Assembly (NCBI RefSeq): GCF_024763615.1
Contig: NC_077223.1
Coordinates: 15,314,001-15,378,000, forward strand
Direction of reading: 5' to 3'
Source of the DNA: Phlebotomus papatasi
Lineage: Eukaryota > Arthropoda > Insecta > Diptera > Psychodidae
DNA: 64,000 nt
The position numbers and the translations under genes were made by a program. The number at the start of each line of letters is the position of its first letter. Within the stretch, counting starts at the first letter, position 1. Below are positions 32,590 to 43,690 of the stretch, one piece after another. The notes under the pieces were generated by a model. That model made no database searches and was not told the DNA's origin. It was given only the letters and a program-made list of their open reading frames with translations.

Positions 32590-33395
32590 CATTTTTGTTT
32601 TTCCTAATTTTTCTTTGGAATTTTTGTCTTCGGTAATTTTTGTTTTTCTGGAAACTTTGTCTTTGGAAATCTTGTCTTTCATACAGTTTGCACAATTATC
32701 GGAAATTTTGTCTGTCACACATTTTGCACAAAGAAAATGGCCGTTTGGCTCGTTTGCCCCGACAGGCGATACTGATAACTTCCTAAAACGCAGAAAATTT
32801 CCCTTTACCCCAAAGGACGAAACTAAAAATTTCCCAAAACACCGGAAATTTCCCTTTGCTCCAAAGGACGAAACTAAAATTTTCCCAAAACACAGAAGAT
32901 TTCCCTTTGCCCAAAAGGGCGACACTAAAAACTTCCCAAAACACAGAAAATTTCCCTTTGCCTCAAAGAACGAAACTGAAAACTTCCCAAAACACAGAAA
33001 ATTTCCCTTTGCCCTAAAGGACAAATCTGAAAACTTTCCAAAACACAGGAAATTTCCCTTTGCTCCAAAGGACGAAACTAAAATTTTCCCAAAACACAGA
33101 AGATTTCCCTTTGCCCAAAAGGGCGACACTAAAAACTTCCCAAAACACAGAAAATTTCCCTTCGCCCCGACAGGCAATACTGATAACTTTTCAAAACACA
33201 GAAAATTTCGCTTTGCCGTGAAGGATGAAACTAAAAACTTATAAAAAAAAAACAATGTGATTTCATTATTTTATTTAATATAATATACTTGCTTAAAATA
33301 TATGAAAGACAAGATTTACAAAGAGAAAGTTTCCAAAAAACAAAAATTACCGAAGACAAAAATTCCAAAGACAAACTGGGAAAAACAAAAGTATA
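32590..33395. mobile_element. Foldback-type element
   Basis: Inverted arms of about 95 bp (32590-32683 and 33301-33395) match at close to 90% by eye, sharing landmarks such as TTTGTCTTCGGTAATTTTTG and CTTGTCTTTCATA. They flank a 51-bp tandem array. This layout, arms plus tandem repeats and no obvious transposase, is that of foldback elements. The arms also contain many TTTTTGT/CTTTGG words, so they are themselves repetitive. Confidence 0.65.
32752..33240. repeat. 51-bp tandem array, about 9.5 copies
   Basis: Each unit has the core CACAGAAAATTTCCCTTTGC. Because 51 is a multiple of three, frames are open on both strands over more than 600 bp: the + strand gives 17-residue units like KHRKFPFAPKDETKNFP; the - strand gives GNFLCFGKFLVS units. 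Units 2-3 recur as units 6-7, so a four-unit (204-bp) block was duplicated. Translation is not supported by any start, splice or promoter signal. Confidence 0.8.
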
Positions 33396-33573
33396 AAACA
33401 CAAAATGGAAAAAACAAAGATTCCGCAAACCTTAAAATACGACCTCTCGCAGGACTTTGAAGAAATCTGTACGCTTTCTTATTTGGATAATATTGGGAGG
33501 CAAAATTTAAAATACCGCTTTTTGTAACTCGGATGGATTTTTTGAATTTGTTCAACGACGAATTTTTCTTCCC

Positions 33574-33701
33574 TCACATTAACCAACTATCACTCGCATG
33601 GATATCATCTGGTCTGGGCTGTCCATTAATGCTTGTTAGGATTTTCATTCGAAGCATTGTGTCATCCACTGGAAGTGGAAAGCACTGGACAGTGGAATCC
33701 A
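33574..33701 (-). CDS. Candidate terminal coding exon, unknown gene
   Basis: On the minus strand a pyrimidine-rich tract ending TTCTTGGTTCCAG precedes an open stretch of 41 codons to TGA at 33574-33576 (DSTVQCFPLPVDDTMLRM, then KILTSINGQPRPDDIH and a short end). The composition looks protein-like and is unlike its AT-rich surroundings. No partner exon was recognised between 33.7 and 35.2 kb, and the gene at 35.2 kb has its own stop, so this may be an alternative last exon, part of a separate small gene, or a decayed remnant. Confidence 0.35.
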
Positions 33702-35234
33702 CTGGAACCAAGAAAAAATAATTTTTCTTGCTTCTTATTAGATTAATTAATAACTTTAGAAGGCCATAGGATTTTTTTAGTACACTGGTGTTCCAATAGT
33801 CTATAAAGGAATAAATTCAACTACTGGTCAAATTAAAGTCGCCAGATTATAAAGGAGCCCAATTAGTGACAGTCTACTGTACTGTAGGTACTGTATTAAC
33901 AATGGCTTGTGCACTGTACTGTGCAAGAAAAATTGGACGAAGTGACTCTATTCATACTGAAAATTTGCATATCCGTAGGAGATTACTTTCGAATAAGTTA
34001 CAGATAGGATGGCGGTATTACATGTGGCACATGTGGCTTGTCTTCACTTGTAACTTCGTTGCAATTTTTGTCAAAAAATTATTCCGAAAACCAACAAATA
34101 AATGTAATGTATCATAGCATCATAACATCTATCATAAGAGCTATCATAGCATACCAAATATTTTTAATTTTGAGGTTTTCGAAACAATTTTGTGACAAAA
34201 GGTGAAGTTTTTTGCGAGGGGATGATAAGTAAAAACAGGGGTGGAATGATAACTTTTTGATACTATGGAATCGATAGTATCGATAAATCTATATCTGTTA
34301 GATTAAGTGAATGTTGACTTTTATGGATTGTTGGGCCATTCATTGCAACATTCATAAAAGAATGAGGCTGTTGATAAACATCAATATTCAATATAGGAAG
34401 TGCAGCTATCGTTTAAAGTTTTCAGAATCGACAGTCGATAGTATCGAAAATAAGTTATCATGTCACGCCAGATCACAAGTAATGCCGCTACCCTACGTCG
34501 AAATGCAAAATGTTGTTATTAAGATACCACCACTGGTAAAAATAAAATGATCAAATTGATCCAAATTTGATCTTTTTGCAAAAGGATGGATCAATTTTCG
34601 AACTCTGAATGCTAATTTTTCATAACGGAACATAGAAATTTGATCCATCCTTTGCAAAAGGATCAATTTGATCCTTTTATTTTTACCAGTGGCGCCAACA
34701 AATTGTATGTGTTTAGATGTATTTGAAAAATCATTTCACAAATTGACTTCTAATGTTAGCTAAGGATGCATAAGTCAAGTTTATTTGTTTATTCTCATTA
34801 TATGAATAATCCTGGGATGCGGATAAGTCCTAGAACTGATGTACAGTAGATTCTCGCTCATTCGGCTCTTTTTCAAACGGGCGCTGTAATTTCTCTTGTT
34901 TATCGTGATTCTTTTTGACCACTTTTCATGGAATTTACAATGACTTTGACGCCCGAATCTATCGATAATTTGAATGATATTTTTCCCGATTGAGAGAAAG
35001 TCTATTGAAAAACTTTTCCAAATTTTAAAGTGTTACAGTCGCACTGTAATTCTATCATTATTTTTTTAAGCAAAGTTAGTGGAGAACGTGTCGACAAATT
35101 CGACAAATTCATGTAGCCTCTTCTCTAGCAGAAATTTATTTTATTGGGCAGATGAGCGACAGAAGCGGATTTTTTGAGAATCAAATCATACGTTTATTCA
35201 AATTTAAAATTTTGGGAAATATTGTAACGGTTCA
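33702..35234. other. Non-coding spacer with MITE copies
   Basis: It contains a family D MITE (34531-34691) and, from 34844, a pogo/Tigger-like left end (CAGTAGATTCTCGCTCATTC, preceded by TA) whose right end I could not fix. No gene is seen. Confidence 0.45.
34531..34691. mobile_element. MITE family D, 161 bp
   Basis: Inverted ends CACTGGTAAAAATAAAA are followed by GATCAAATTGATCC on both sides. Inner GGATGGATCAA and its inverse form more hairpin. A 170-bp relative is at 46916-47085 and a diverged one at about 39930-40033. Confidence 0.7.
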
Positions 35235-36442
35235 CTATTTCTTGGATGATGTGGGTAATTTGGGCATACTTTGAGACATGCTAATGGATTTCCTGAGGTT
35301 ACTGGTGATGTTCTCCTTTACAGCAGGTTTCTTTTTATTAGCGACAGTACCTGCAGGCTGAGTGACACGAAGGGCTGGTACATCTCTCTTTACCGGTTGA
35401 GCATGATCATAAATACTGCCCACGGATCTTCTTTTGAGAATCTTGTCACCGCGTGGTGGAAGAGCAAGTGCTGTCCTGATAGATTTCCTGTCCACATGAT
35501 TGTCAATTTGATGGGGATCATTGAAAGTTGAGGAGCGCTTCTTGGCAATGGACAATCGTGGAGATGAAGAAGCACTGGGTTTCTGAGGAGTCACCATCAA
35601 TAGGGAGTTGTGAGTTCCATCTATTTTGCCGTTGAATTTTAGCATAAGCAGAGCCTGATCAACTTTGTAGCGTGCCTCGGACAATTGCTGAATTATTCGA
35701 ATATCTCGATCATTGTCTGCACGAACAGAGGCCAGGAAGACATCATCTTTGGGACTTGCAGAGAGGATTTGGGTTGATGATGAAGTGTCCAGCTTCTCAG
35801 GAATATCTTCGGATTTTATATTTGGCGCAGTATTCTCTTTGTTGTCGTTGGTGTTGAGGTCATTCATTTGCTTTGCATTTTTTAGGAGATGAAGAGATGC
35901 ATTTAGGAGTGTTGTTACACCATCATTGACCGCACTGGACACTTCTGGGAGGAGATTTGAGGATTTCTCTTTGGTGTTCTCACTCTTTATTCCCAATGCC
36001 CCTGGGGCAGTTCCCTGAACTTCCCAGAAGGAGCTGGTGTGACCATTTTCGGGACAGATACACTGATGCTTAGCCTGAGAGGTGAGCCTTGAGACAATCC
36101 TGGAGGATCCACAGCGAATTTCAATAGTTAAATTGGGATTGGGACATGTCTCACCATTTGCAGCTGTATCAAAGTCCAAGTGATCCAACTGCAAGCCCAA
36201 TGACTTGAGGAGTTGCGTAATCTCAATTACATCCCAATTTGCGTCCTATGCAACGAAGAGAAGCAATAAAGTGTCTGGTCAATTGTAATGCCAAAAAGCA
36301 CATAAATCTCAATTACACTTACCGATGATTTCAAAATTTCACTGATCTTGTGTATTTCGCCAAATAATTCCTCACACGATGCCATTTGCACCTCTCTGCT
36401 CTTTCTGACCTCAACAAATGAACAGAAATGACTTTTTACCAT
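35235..36442 (-). CDS. Unknown basic, Ser/Lys-rich protein (2 exons)
   Basis: Two minus-strand exons, 36442-36323 and 36245-35235, join in phase 0 across a 77-bp intron, giving 376 residues. The second in-frame ATG (36385) has the better context (CAAATGGC) and would give 357. The N-terminus is predicted helical (SCEELFGEIHKISEILKSS, WDVIEITQLLKSLGL). The middle is low-complexity, with DNKENTAP and another helix (IRIIQQLSEARYKVDQALLML). The C-terminus is rich in Ser, Lys and Arg (KILKRRSVGS, ending LPTSSKK) with several SP/TP sites. This suggests a nuclear or cytoskeletal phosphoprotein, but I do not recognise the family. Codon use and lack of repeats argue for a real gene. Confidence 0.75.
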
Positions 36443-36756
36443 GCACTAATTCACTCCCAATGCCCCAACTTAACAGTGATTTCGGGGGACAATTGTTTAA
36501 CGTTATATAAACTCGTTTTATTAATCAAGATTGAGATTTTGGTGTGATACATCATAATGCCAGAGAATCAATATATCGTCCTCTTCATTACAAGAATTTA
36601 TTTCTTTCGTGTATATTAAAATAAATATGGAAATTTCTGATATAATTTGCTCATTGAAAATGCTAAATTTTTTACAAGAGGAACTATTTTAATAAATTCT
36701 CTTAATTCCGATACAATTTTCCAAAATTAATTTTCATTAAACACCTCGATTGATAT

Positions 36757-36949
36757 AGGGGGAAGTGGGGCAATTTTGAATTGGGACAGCGTTGAAATTG
36801 GGCTTTTTTTAAATGGGAACGAACGAGCCCTATAATAATGTATTTTAGCTTCACATTTGTTTTGTAGAGTTAAATTATAATCATGATAAGGCCCGGTTTC
36901 ATTTAAAAGTAGGAGAAAAAAGCCCAACTTAAAAAGCTGCCCCACTTCC
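36757..36949. mobile_element. MITE with AGGGGGAAGTGGGGCA ends
   Basis: The right end is the inverse (GCTGCCCCACTTCC). Related pieces lie at 3351, 50318 and 50530. Confidence 0.6.
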
Positions 36950-37343
36950 ATCTGACGCTTTTAATGTTGGACTAAAAGCATTGAAAAATTTAAGGAAAAA
37001 TATCATCAAAAATTCTGGATAACTCTTAGGGGAATAAAAGGAATAAAGCCCGAAAAGGGGTATTTTTTACCGCTAAACTCTTTAACTTAATTTCCTATTA
37101 TCCTGGAGTAAGGCCTTTTGTCTACCTAAAATAAAGTCAGTAATTAAACACAATTATAAGTAGAGCTACGTAAAACTACAAAATGAGTTATTTATTTGGT
37201 ATGCTTCTAGTTTAACGAGTTTAAAACAAGCAGCGAAAACTGCTGAAACGTGCATAGTTACTAACAAAAATTAATTAAAATTTATTCCTACACTCTATTC
37301 TATACTCTATACCTTTGTCGAAAACTATTTTTCCAAGGGGATA

Positions 37344-37893
37344 GGGTAAGTGTGCCAAATTTCGGCATAGTTGCATGCAAGCGATAAAGTCTCAAGTTTG
37401 AAATGTAATATCTTTAATAGAAATTGATTTTTTTTATTCCTTCTACTTAAGGAGTGTCGCTTAGAACCTTGTAGAAAGTTTATCGTCTTTATTTACTTTA
37501 AAATAATTCTTAATACATTTTAAAATAATTAAAAATGTAGACATAGCTTTGGTGCCCTATTTCGGTCACCGTCATTCTCATAGTTCCTTGCCCTTCAGGG
37601 ATTCTTTCAATGTCTTTTTCACGTCATCTCGTTTGTCGAAGCTACATTTTTTGTTATTCTTTTGCATTGTATAATCTCTTTAATTGTACATTTTATTTTA
37701 TATATAATTAATAATATAATAATTTAATTAGTTAATTAAATTTAAATAATTTAATAATTTAATTAATTAATAATATAATTTATATTTAATTGTATTATCT
37801 CTAAAGTATGTAAAAACTAAAAATTCATGGAAATTCGAGGAACAAAAAAGATGGCCGGAATTGCAAACTGACCGGAATTTGGCACACTTACCC
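37344..37893. mobile_element. TA-flanked MITE, GGGTAAGTGTGCCAAATT ends
   Basis: The ends match over about 20 bases (left GGGTAAGTGTGCCAAATTTC, right inverse with CCGGAATTTGGCACAC), flanked by TA. The first bases GGGTAA are shared with the pogo-type elements at 23101 and 54806, so the same transposase class may move it. 550 bp, no coding frame. Confidence 0.7.
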
Positions 37894-38976
37894 TATCAAG
37901 ATATTTTTTCCGTGTATTTTCTTAAGAGAACCGTTTTTTCTGTACTTTAACAAGAAATTTGCTTCAAGGGTGTATTGTGAAATAAGAAGCCAAAAGTGAC
38001 ATGTTTTTTAGTTTTTTGAGAAGATAAAAAATGACCAAGCATTATGAAATTTAAGATGTATTTTTAAGCAATTTTTTTAAATAAATGTATTTTGGCGGGA
38101 AATTTACAGTTCGTTTTATTATACGAAAAAAAACAATCTAAGAAAAGATTACATTTGCATAAGCAGCGCATTTCCAACTAAACTAAGATAACTGGAGAAA
38201 ACTATAAACTCGGATTTTTTTCAAGGTTTAAAAAATCAATTTTCGGGATAGGAATTAGCATCATACAAGTTAAAAAGCAATCAAACATTGATTTTCGATT
38301 ACCGTTTTAGTTTAATTGGAAAAGAATTTAATTCTGAAGAGAATAAACTTATATTCACTGAATTCGTTTGACAATTTGACAAAATCGTAAAAACAATAAG
38401 TTGAGAGATGGTTTTTCCAATTTTTCAATGTGTCCGAGCGCCTTTTCTGCATGTTTTTGCTCTTGTCTCTGTATCTTCGAAAAGACATTCTGAAATTTCG
38501 GTTAAAGCAATAGTAAAAAATCGAATTTTAACTCCATAAATTGAGTTTCTCTTTAAGAAAAATATTTTACAAACAGGGCTCAAAATTTCAATATATATTT
38601 TTTTATTTTTATTAATATTATATAATATTATACATGATCGAATCCTAACTTTTCATGTTTAGAAAGATTTAAACGTTGTCTTTAAAAAAAATATAAGTCT
38701 TGATCTCTTTTATGTATTTTGGAATAAATTGAATTTTGATATTTTGGATTTGTGGGATTTGCCCCAGATTCCTCAACGTCCTTCGCTACTTCTTGCACTG
38801 CTTCGAAGTAAAAAAAAATATTTAAGTAAAAGAATTTTATGAATGGTCAAGCAGTGAAATTGTTTATTCGGTTAATTTAATTCATTTCAATTTAAAATAC
38901 TATTAAATGGTCTAACACCAAGGCCAATTATTTCATAAATAAATATAAGTAATAAATAATTCTACCTATTGACTTA

Positions 38977-39311
38977 TGCCTAACGCACAATAACTTTTGT
39001 TTTGAAAACATGTTTTTGACATTTCAATAAGAGTGAATGAAATAGAGATCTATTCATCTCGCTCTCTCTCATAGGAAATTTTAAAAACATGTTTATAAAC
39101 ATAAGTTATTATACGCAGGACATTAATCGCACTTTGCCTCATTTTGAATCCTGTGTAAATTATGCTCAACGCACAGTAATTTTTGTTTTGTAAACATGTT
39201 TTTGACATTTCAATTAAAGTGAGTAATATCTAAATCTAGTCATCTCGCTCACTCTCATAGGAAACCTTGAAAACATATTTACAAACAAAAGTTATTGTAC
39301 GCTGGGCATTA
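38977..39311. mobile_element. Two adjacent copies of a 150-bp palindromic MITE
   Basis: Copies at about 38977-39123 and 39162-39311 lie in the same orientation. Each begins with (A)CGCACARTAAYTTTTGTTTTG and ends with the inverse (AAGTTATTRTACGC). Shared phrases are AACATGTTTTTGACATTTCA and CATCTCGCTC. The pair could be separate insertions or a local duplication. Confidence 0.65.
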
Positions 39312-40314
39312 TGTTTATCATAATAATTTGATTGTAAATAAGAAAACAAGATGTTTTCATTAATTGTTTTGTTAAGAGATAAATAAAAATTTTCTATAAG
39401 ATTTGGCTCGATTCAAAAAGCCTCTAAACAGAATTGAAGGAAACTCAAAAGGAAGAATAAATTCTGCATCCTAATCATCTGCATTTATTTCTGAAAAAAA
39501 AATTTAATAACAATTCGAAATTCGAAAATAGAAAGGTTATGTATTTTTTGTTTTTTTTTGTTTATTTGAATATTTCTGATGTTTCGCATTTCGAAATACC
39601 TGACAGTCTTCACACTTAAGTTGGGAAAATTAAAGCAAATACTCATAATGTTGTTCATTATAATTTCCCACTTCTTCAGCAATTTTTTTCCAACTCGGCA
39701 ATTGAAATGGTAGCCGAACCTCCCCGAAATTTATCTCATTCACTGTTAAAAATGAAAGGATCATAGAGAATCCTTTGAAAGTATCACTGTTCTGACACTT
39801 ATTTAACTTCACAATAAACGAATTAAAAACAATGAAGTCATTTTTGGTGTTCGCTCAGATTAGAGACATATGATAAATGAGTAATAAGTTTACGATAAAA
39901 CATAATCTATCGTGATAAATATGCATACCAAATTTCAAGAGATACTAGTGATCCTTTCAAAGGATTAAATATGATTCATCATTTTGAAAAGGATGGAATA
40001 TAATCTATTTTAATCCTTTTATGTTTATCATTGTTTATATTCTTAGCCGAGACACTTTCATATAACCAAACTACGACAGTGAACAGTTGGATTATTTTCA
40101 TTATTCATTATTAATTCATAACTAAAGCACATCGAATAATTTTTATTCAAATAAATTCATAGATAAGCCTATTAAACATTTCATGTAACACTTTAGAAAT
40201 AATATAAGAAAAATAAAGTAATTAGTAGAAAATGTATGTAAAATTTAGCTGAGACATAAAAAATTTAAACAAGCTGTCATGGTAATATTCTGGACAGACT
40301 AACGGCTTAACCCT

Positions 40315-40562
40315 TTAACTCTTTTGTCTCTTTTGGGACGAGAGTACCCAAAGCAGCATTATGAATGTTCTGTGAAAAACAATGTTTTTTAAGTATTCAG
40401 AACTGATAAAAATCCTATTTTTGTGGATGATTACAAACTATAAAGGTGTCCAAATGTAAGATATTTTTTGTAGAACCTCAATTAATTCCTGTGCTTAGAT
40501 ATTTTTGATTAAAAATTGTGAAATTGGCTTTGCAGCATATGCTGCGGTCCGGAAAGAGTTAA
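40315..40562 (+). mobile_element. MITE family A, 248-bp copy
   Basis: It runs from TTAACTCTTTTGTCTC to GGTCCGGAAAGAGTTAA, with the family phrases AGGTGTCCAAAT and TAGATATTTTTGATT. It is the compact form of the 989-bp copy at 9988. Confidence 0.7.
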
Positions 40563-40625
40563 GGACGATTGGAACACCGGTGTCCCATAAAGAAAATAAT
40601 GTTTCCTGACTACCTAAAGATATTT
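40559..40625. mobile_element. MITE family B left end, on the TTAA of family A
   Basis: TTAAGGACGATTGGAACACC followed by GGTGTCCC shares TTAA 40559-40562 with the family A copy. No right end was found. Right ends of the same family occur at about 46050-46075 and 47430-47460 (CGTCCTTAAAGGGTTAA). Confidence 0.55.
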
Positions 40626-42885
40626 TTTTCTTATGTCTGTACATAATTGTAAAGTAGAAGGTTGAAGAAATCTAAAACATTTTTTGCAAGTCTCTAGCCA
40701 TTTGCTATGTAGTGAATATTCAAGCTCAAAAATGGCGAATTTTTAAATTCTCAAATTCATAATTGCTTTTATTTATTTTTTATACTTCCAATTTTTTTAA
40801 GGTAAACCCTTTTGGCAATAAAACTACAATACTCATACGTAATATTTTTCATTAAAGCGAAAAATATTATTCATTGGTATTGTCAGAAAAATTATTCAAA
40901 TTTTTGGGCTATATTTGTCCCCATCGTTCATAGAAGCACAAAATACACCGAATCAGACTCTGTTGGACTTTTCAAGTTTAGATGTAAGACTTATCATTAA
41001 TTACGTTTCTCACTTTAAATTTTATTGTTGATTTTCAGTCCATCAAAAGTGACTCGTCGTTAATGGGTTAAGTCGTAATAAGCTTGTCTATAAGCGCATA
41101 AGGCAACCAATTTGACGGTCAATGTGACTCTACCCTAATTATGATGATCAAGCTCTCTTAAAACTTTGACAAATTTTCAGCTTTTCAATATCTCAGCTAT
41201 TAATTTTTGATTACGCCACTTTATTTTAAGTGCATTTCAACAAATGGGCCAATTGTTTTTAATAAGGGATCACCTGCTGCATAAAATATTGCCATTATAT
41301 TGAGTTGGAAGTTGGAACTTTTTTTTTATTTGTACTTTGTATATGGGAAAGACACGTTCTGATGGAGGGGAATTATTATGGGAGAAATGCAGTTAGTATA
41401 GGGGAATTTTATTTGACTTCCTGTTTAGCAATTTCGTCGTAAAATGCCTTATGAAGAAATAAATCCATTGTCAGTGGAATTGAAAGGGGTGTCGAGTCAA
41501 CCCTTCGATTTTTTATCTCTTCCTTTTTGAATATACATCTCCCACCTACGTCCAGGGACACCCCTGACAATATCTTCCTCTTTAACATTCTACGTGTTTT
41601 TTTCACCCGAAGTGCCATATCTCTCACAGGTTTTCATAATGTATATAGATATAGGACCTCTACCAAAAACAAACTAAATGGGAAAAAACCTAAAACAACC
41701 TCTCAGAATTGGTGAGGGAGTCAAAAAAAAAAGTGGCTAAAAAGATAAATGATGGAGGGTTGCACGTGGTTGAGTTTTTATCCTCGTATTTCCTTCCGTT
41801 CCTCGGGGAATCTTTGATGGTTTTGCCCTCCTACATCGTGATGTCTAAACCTGAAATCGCACTTTAGAGTGATTTATTTCATCGGAAAAATGCACTGAAG
41901 CACCAGATCAATCATCATTCATGTTATATGGATTCAGTTTTATTTTCAACATCAACTTGCGAAATTATTTGGAATTCATGGAAAAGACTATAAAGAGAGG
42001 ATCATTTGAATGTGATTGAGCAGTGCAGCATATTTCACATTCTAACATAACATCTTCATCAAATGAGAGGTACATATTGATTCCATTAGAATGGCATTTT
42101 GAGGGCAACATCATGATATTCTTTGCACTAAATAGCATATCGTTAAATGTAATTGACCTAAGACTAAGCGGGGTGAGTGAGAAAAGTCAATAAATGCATC
42201 AGAAAAGGCAAATAGACTTATTGTGTAGTGTACTTACTTCTATGTCTGTTTTTTCTTTTTAATTTAATAGTTCTAAATAATTTTCAAACACTTAAATTTA
42301 AACATTACTTTACAAAAACACCGTGAATGATGTAATACACTTGAGATTCTCTTTCACAATATGTTGAGAGGTCAATCGATAAGGGATATCGACTTTGGGG
42401 TTTGAGTGACCTTTTCATATTTTGGCATTCCACTAGACCTTTATAGCATTAATCCATTTTAAAATTTTAAAGACAGTCAAAGCGGAAGTTTCGTTTATTT
42501 AAGTAAATATTTTAAAATCGTTTCATCCATCTTTCAAGGTCAATAGGTCAAAATCAAGGGGTAGATAACTATGCCACACACAGTTCACGGCACATTAGCA
42601 AATTGTGCCGATTTTTCTATTTCACACGAATTTTGTCGATCTCTATGCCGGTCTGCCGAGTAAGCCTAGCAGATTAATGTAGTACCTAGGACATTAAAAT
42701 GTACCACTGGGATTGACTGTAGGAAATTTATGATATCACACGAATTTAAATGAAGTACACTCAGTCCCGGCATTATGCACTTCGGGAATATGCACCTGAC
42801 GAGATTATGCACATACAATTATGCAAGTTTGTCTACTTTTGGGAGTCAATTTATGTAATCAGTTTTTGAACTACGCCTGAATGCA

Positions 42886-43104
42886 TAGGGGAAAGTACTC
42901 TCCCTTCGAAGGTTCATGCCTTCGAATGATGTGAATTTTCTTTTATTTTTCCTAAGAGACTGACACATTTCTATTAAATATTAGTTAGCTTATCATCAAT
43001 TAATTGATATTACATGATTATTATGTGTAAGTCTCTTAGAGAAAATAAAAGAAATTCACTTTATTCGAAGGCATGAACGTTCGAAGGGAGAGTACTTTTC
43101 CCTA
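42886..43104. mobile_element. Palindromic MITE, 219 bp, GGGGAAAGTACTCTCCC ends
   Basis: Arms of about 75 bp run inward from TAGGGGAAAGTACTCTCCCT and match well, including TTCGAAGG, CATGCCTTCGAA and CTAAGAGACT. The arms begin with TA and end with TA, fitting a TA target. Confidence 0.75.
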
Positions 43105-43229
43105 CTACTTTGTGACGCGGGAAATTTAAAGACACTATACTTATTTTTCAGTATAAAATTTTAATTTCTTTTATTAAGGTAGAAGTTGTAAATATTCTAA
43201 CAATTTATTGAAGAACTCTGGCCAAAGAA

Positions 43230-43690
43230 TAGGGGAGAATGGGACAAAAAGTCACAAATCGAAAATTTCAAAATTCAATATCGTCAAAGATAAAAAAGAT
43301 AGCAATGTGAAATTTTTTTCCACAGATAGCCTCCGTTGACCTTCTTCAATGTCGTAAGTTTCTTAGAATCCAAACAAGGAATTTATAAAATAAAAAATAT
43401 TGAAATTTTTAGCCCTGTTTTTGAAATAATTTCCTTACAGCAGATATCATCTTTTACCTATTTTATTTTCAAAAATGATTTGGATTCTTTAAATACGAAG
43501 TCTCTATCTATTTTAGAATTTTACAAAGATTCTTATCTCCAGAAATTCCTTTTAATTAAAATGGCCACTTGGGGTAAAAAGTAACAAAACGTATGGAGCA
43601 GAAAGCGAGAAAAGTCGAAGCAATTTCTGATGTCTCACGGCGAAAAAAACGTTATTACCATGTCTCGCCTCTTGTTGTTTGCATTGATGA
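43230..43690. mobile_element. Partial copy of the 15332 element
   Basis: It matches the left part of 15332-15780 over about 450 bp, including the TAGGGGAGA...AAAAAGTCACAAATC end and the GGAGCAGAAAGYGAG and GTTATTACCATGTCTCGC phrases. The right end is missing. Confidence 0.65.

Noticed and set aside
32587..33255. A 222-residue secreted repeat protein on the minus strand
   Set aside because: Both strands are equally open because the unit is 51 bp, and the region is bounded by inverted arms of a foldback element.
41409..41627. 72-codon minus-strand frame ending FYDEIAKQEVK next to an AATAAA
   Set aside because: The peptide looks protein-like, but there is no pyrimidine-rich acceptor or start ATG in good context, and no partner exon.
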